From Streptomyces cucumeris (lineage in GTDB: Bacteria > Actinomycetota > Actinomycetes > Streptomycetales > Streptomycetaceae): a stretch of 64,000 nt of DNA. The notes under the pieces are model-generated. The model was not told the DNA's origin and ran no database searches. It saw only the letters and a list, made by a program, of their open reading frames with translations. Position 1 is the first letter of the stretch; every line of letters starts with the position of its first letter. Location of the stretch: positions 62,001 through 126,000 of the forward strand of contig NZ_JANCLX010000004.1 of the NCBI RefSeq assembly GCF_024295805.1. Reading direction: 5' to 3'. The position numbers were made by a program, and so were the translations under genes. Shown piece by piece: positions 62,860 through 64,000 of the stretch.

Positions 62860-63603
62860 TCAGTTGTCCCCTACCGGTGTCGCTGTCGCCCACACCCCGT
62901 CGAAGCTGGCGGCGTAGGTGTCGAACATGCCGCCTACCCCGCTCCGCCGCAGATGCCACACCGGGGCAGCAAAGGCGTTCACGCCCCAGACATGGGCATT
63001 GACCAACGCCTGATCATCGGCGCGGTAGATCGAGTTGTAGAGCGTCGTGGCATGCGTACGCACCTCGATGCCCTGCGTCCCGATCAAGGAGCGGTAGTGC
63101 ATGAGCGCGAGACGGCACCGGGACTCGATCCCGTGGCCGAACTCCTCCTCCTCGCCCCGCAACCGGACGTTCTCACTGTCGGCGTCACCGATGGCGATGC
63201 GGACCGCGCAGCCTTCAGCAGCACGCTCCCGCAAGAGATCGTTGAGCCGGGGGTACGCCTCATGCAGGAAGACAGCGGCGTACACCAGGACATCGATCTG
63301 TTCACGGGCCTCGGACAGCATGTCCACGAACACAGACACCGGGATGTCCGCCCGCTGGTCGTACAACGCGACCAGTTCGGGGCTGACCGCGCGGGCGGGT
63401 CGCGGCTGGCGGAGCGATGGCCATAGTGCGTGCACGTCTTCTCCCAGGGTTTCAGCCGCCTTCATGGCCGTGGTCCGGCGCGGCGTACGCCCGAGATTCA
63501 CCCATCGCTTAACGGACTTGGGGTCCACCTCGACCTTCTCCGCGAGGGTGGCGTACGTCCAGCAACCGGCCGCCATGGCGGCACGTAACCTTTCGTTCGG
63601 CAT
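62860..63603 (-). CDS. XRE-like helix-turn-helix protein with DUF5919 (PLD-like) domain
   Basis: 247 residues. Residues 14-60 form an HTH (WTYATLAEKVEVDPKSVKRWVNLGRTPRR). The remaining ~170 residues (SVFVDMLSEAREQIDVLVYAAVFLHEAYPRLNDLL...VRIAIGDADSENV) match DUF5919, related to phospholipase D folds, but the HKD motif is not visible, so enzymatic activity is doubtful. It is coupled to the Nudix gene and probably represses its own operon. Confidence 0.85.
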   Translation of the reverse strand: MPNERLRAAMAAGCWTYATLAEKVEVDPKSVKRWVNLGRTPRRTTAMKAAETLGEDVHALWPSLRQPRPARAVSPELVALYDQRADIPVSVFVDMLSEAREQIDVLVYAAVFLHEAYPRLNDLLRERAAEGCAVRIAIGDADSENVRLRGEEEEFGHGIESRCRLALMHYRSLIGTQGIEVRTHATTLYNSIYRADDQALVNAHVWGVNAFAAPVWHLRRSGVGGMFDTYAASFDGVWATATPVGDN

Positions 63604-63722
63604 CCGAGTCTCTCCCTGCTTCCGGGGACGGCACCAGGGACGTTCTACACGGCGCGGGACGTCCCGAAGTGGGATTCGGCGGTGGTTCCCACGTCCTGGC
63701 GAACGGCCGGAGGATGCGTTCC

Positions 63723-64000
63723 ATGGGCACCGACAACGCTCTCCAAGCAGCTGTGGACGTCGACCGGATCACGCCAGCGATCAACCGCGCCCTGGCAGCG
63801 CAGACGACACCTCCCCCGTGCGAGGAACTGGTCGAGCTGCGCCAAACACTCCAAGGGCACATCCAAGGGCTCTTGCCCTTGGTGGAGCGACAGGTTGAGC
63901 TCATGGACCGAGCCACGGTGGCCTGGTACGAGCGGCGGTGCCGCCTGAACACCCTTTCGCGCAAGGCTGCCCAGGGGCTCGGTGCCGGTGCGCAGCCCAC
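63723..64000 (+). CDS. DUF6415-like protein, N-terminal part (runs off window)
   Basis: The frame opens at an ATG with GGAGG 9 nt upstream (an in-frame ATG at 63714 abuts that site) and stays open to the window edge: MGTDNALQAAVDVDRITPAI, then CEELVELRQTLQGHIQGLLPLVE, then WYERRCRLNTLSRKAAQGLG. The LRxxLxGHIxxLLPxVE core is that of a small Streptomyces family (DUF6415) of unknown function, often near XRE regulators on mobile elements. Divergent from the XRE-DUF5919 gene. Confidence 0.65.
   Translation, partial: MGTDNALQAAVDVDRITPAINRALAAQTTPPPCEELVELRQTLQGHIQGLLPLVERQVELMDRATVAWYERRCRLNTLSRKAAQGLGAGAQP

Overview
The window is chromosomal DNA from an actinomycete, almost certainly Streptomyces or a close relative. 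It is very GC-rich with GC-biased third codon positions and purine-rich ribosome binding sites, and it carries typical Streptomyces families (DrrAB exporter, GlxA/AraC regulator, DUF1062, DUF4142, XRE-DUF5919 plus Nudix, DUF6415). High GC also opens very long false frames opposite the big genes.

Layout. 1-1062: tail of a DrrA-type ATPase and its DrrB-type permease. 1143-2207: membrane protein. 2401-2712: small secreted protein with the tendamistat cysteine pattern. 2800-39433: three giant NRPS genes on the minus strand, read from 39433 down, linked by an ATGA overlap and a short junction. 39672-45983: a second minus-strand operon of an RHS/YD-repeat secreted protein, a SyrP-like Fe(II)/2-oxoglutarate dioxygenase and a cytochrome P450, ending in a hairpin before the NRPS operon. 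46203-47286: NarL-type response regulator (+) and a stand-alone LysR DNA-binding domain (-). 47557-52316: MacB-type exporter (ATPase and FtsX permease) divergent from a second P450. 52344-61640: ordinary accessory genes (DUF4142, MarR, hydrolase, GlxA regulator, quinone oxidoreductase, DUF1062, VOC protein, hypotheticals). 61742-61783: only the 3' half of a tRNA-Thr(UGU), the expected scar of a tRNA-integrating element; the genes to its right (small ORF, Nudix, XRE-DUF5919, DUF6415) probably lie on that element.

Assembly line. I read ten modules: M1 C-T; M2 C-A-T-E; M3 C-A-T-E; M4 C-A-T; M5 C-A-T-E(degenerate); M6 C-T-E; M7 C-T-E; M8 C-A-T-E; M9 C-A-T; M10 C-A-T-TE. Three modules (M1, M6, M7) have no adenylation domain, and no stand-alone one is present in the window, so those carriers must be loaded in trans. 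Specificity codes read by eye give Asn (M2), Asp-like (M4), Thr (M8) and Val/Ile-like (M10); M3, M5 and M9 are unassigned, with M3 and M9 nearly the same. A tentative product is X - D-Asn - D-X - Asp - X - D-X - D-X - D-Thr - X - (Val/Ile), released or cyclised by the thioesterase. The dioxygenase and P450 are candidates for beta-hydroxylation of carrier-bound residues. I could not match this architecture to a known compound from memory. The three A-less modules, the broken E domain, the 1.2-kb duplicated A-domain block and the RHS protein coupled to tailoring enzymes are the most unusual points.
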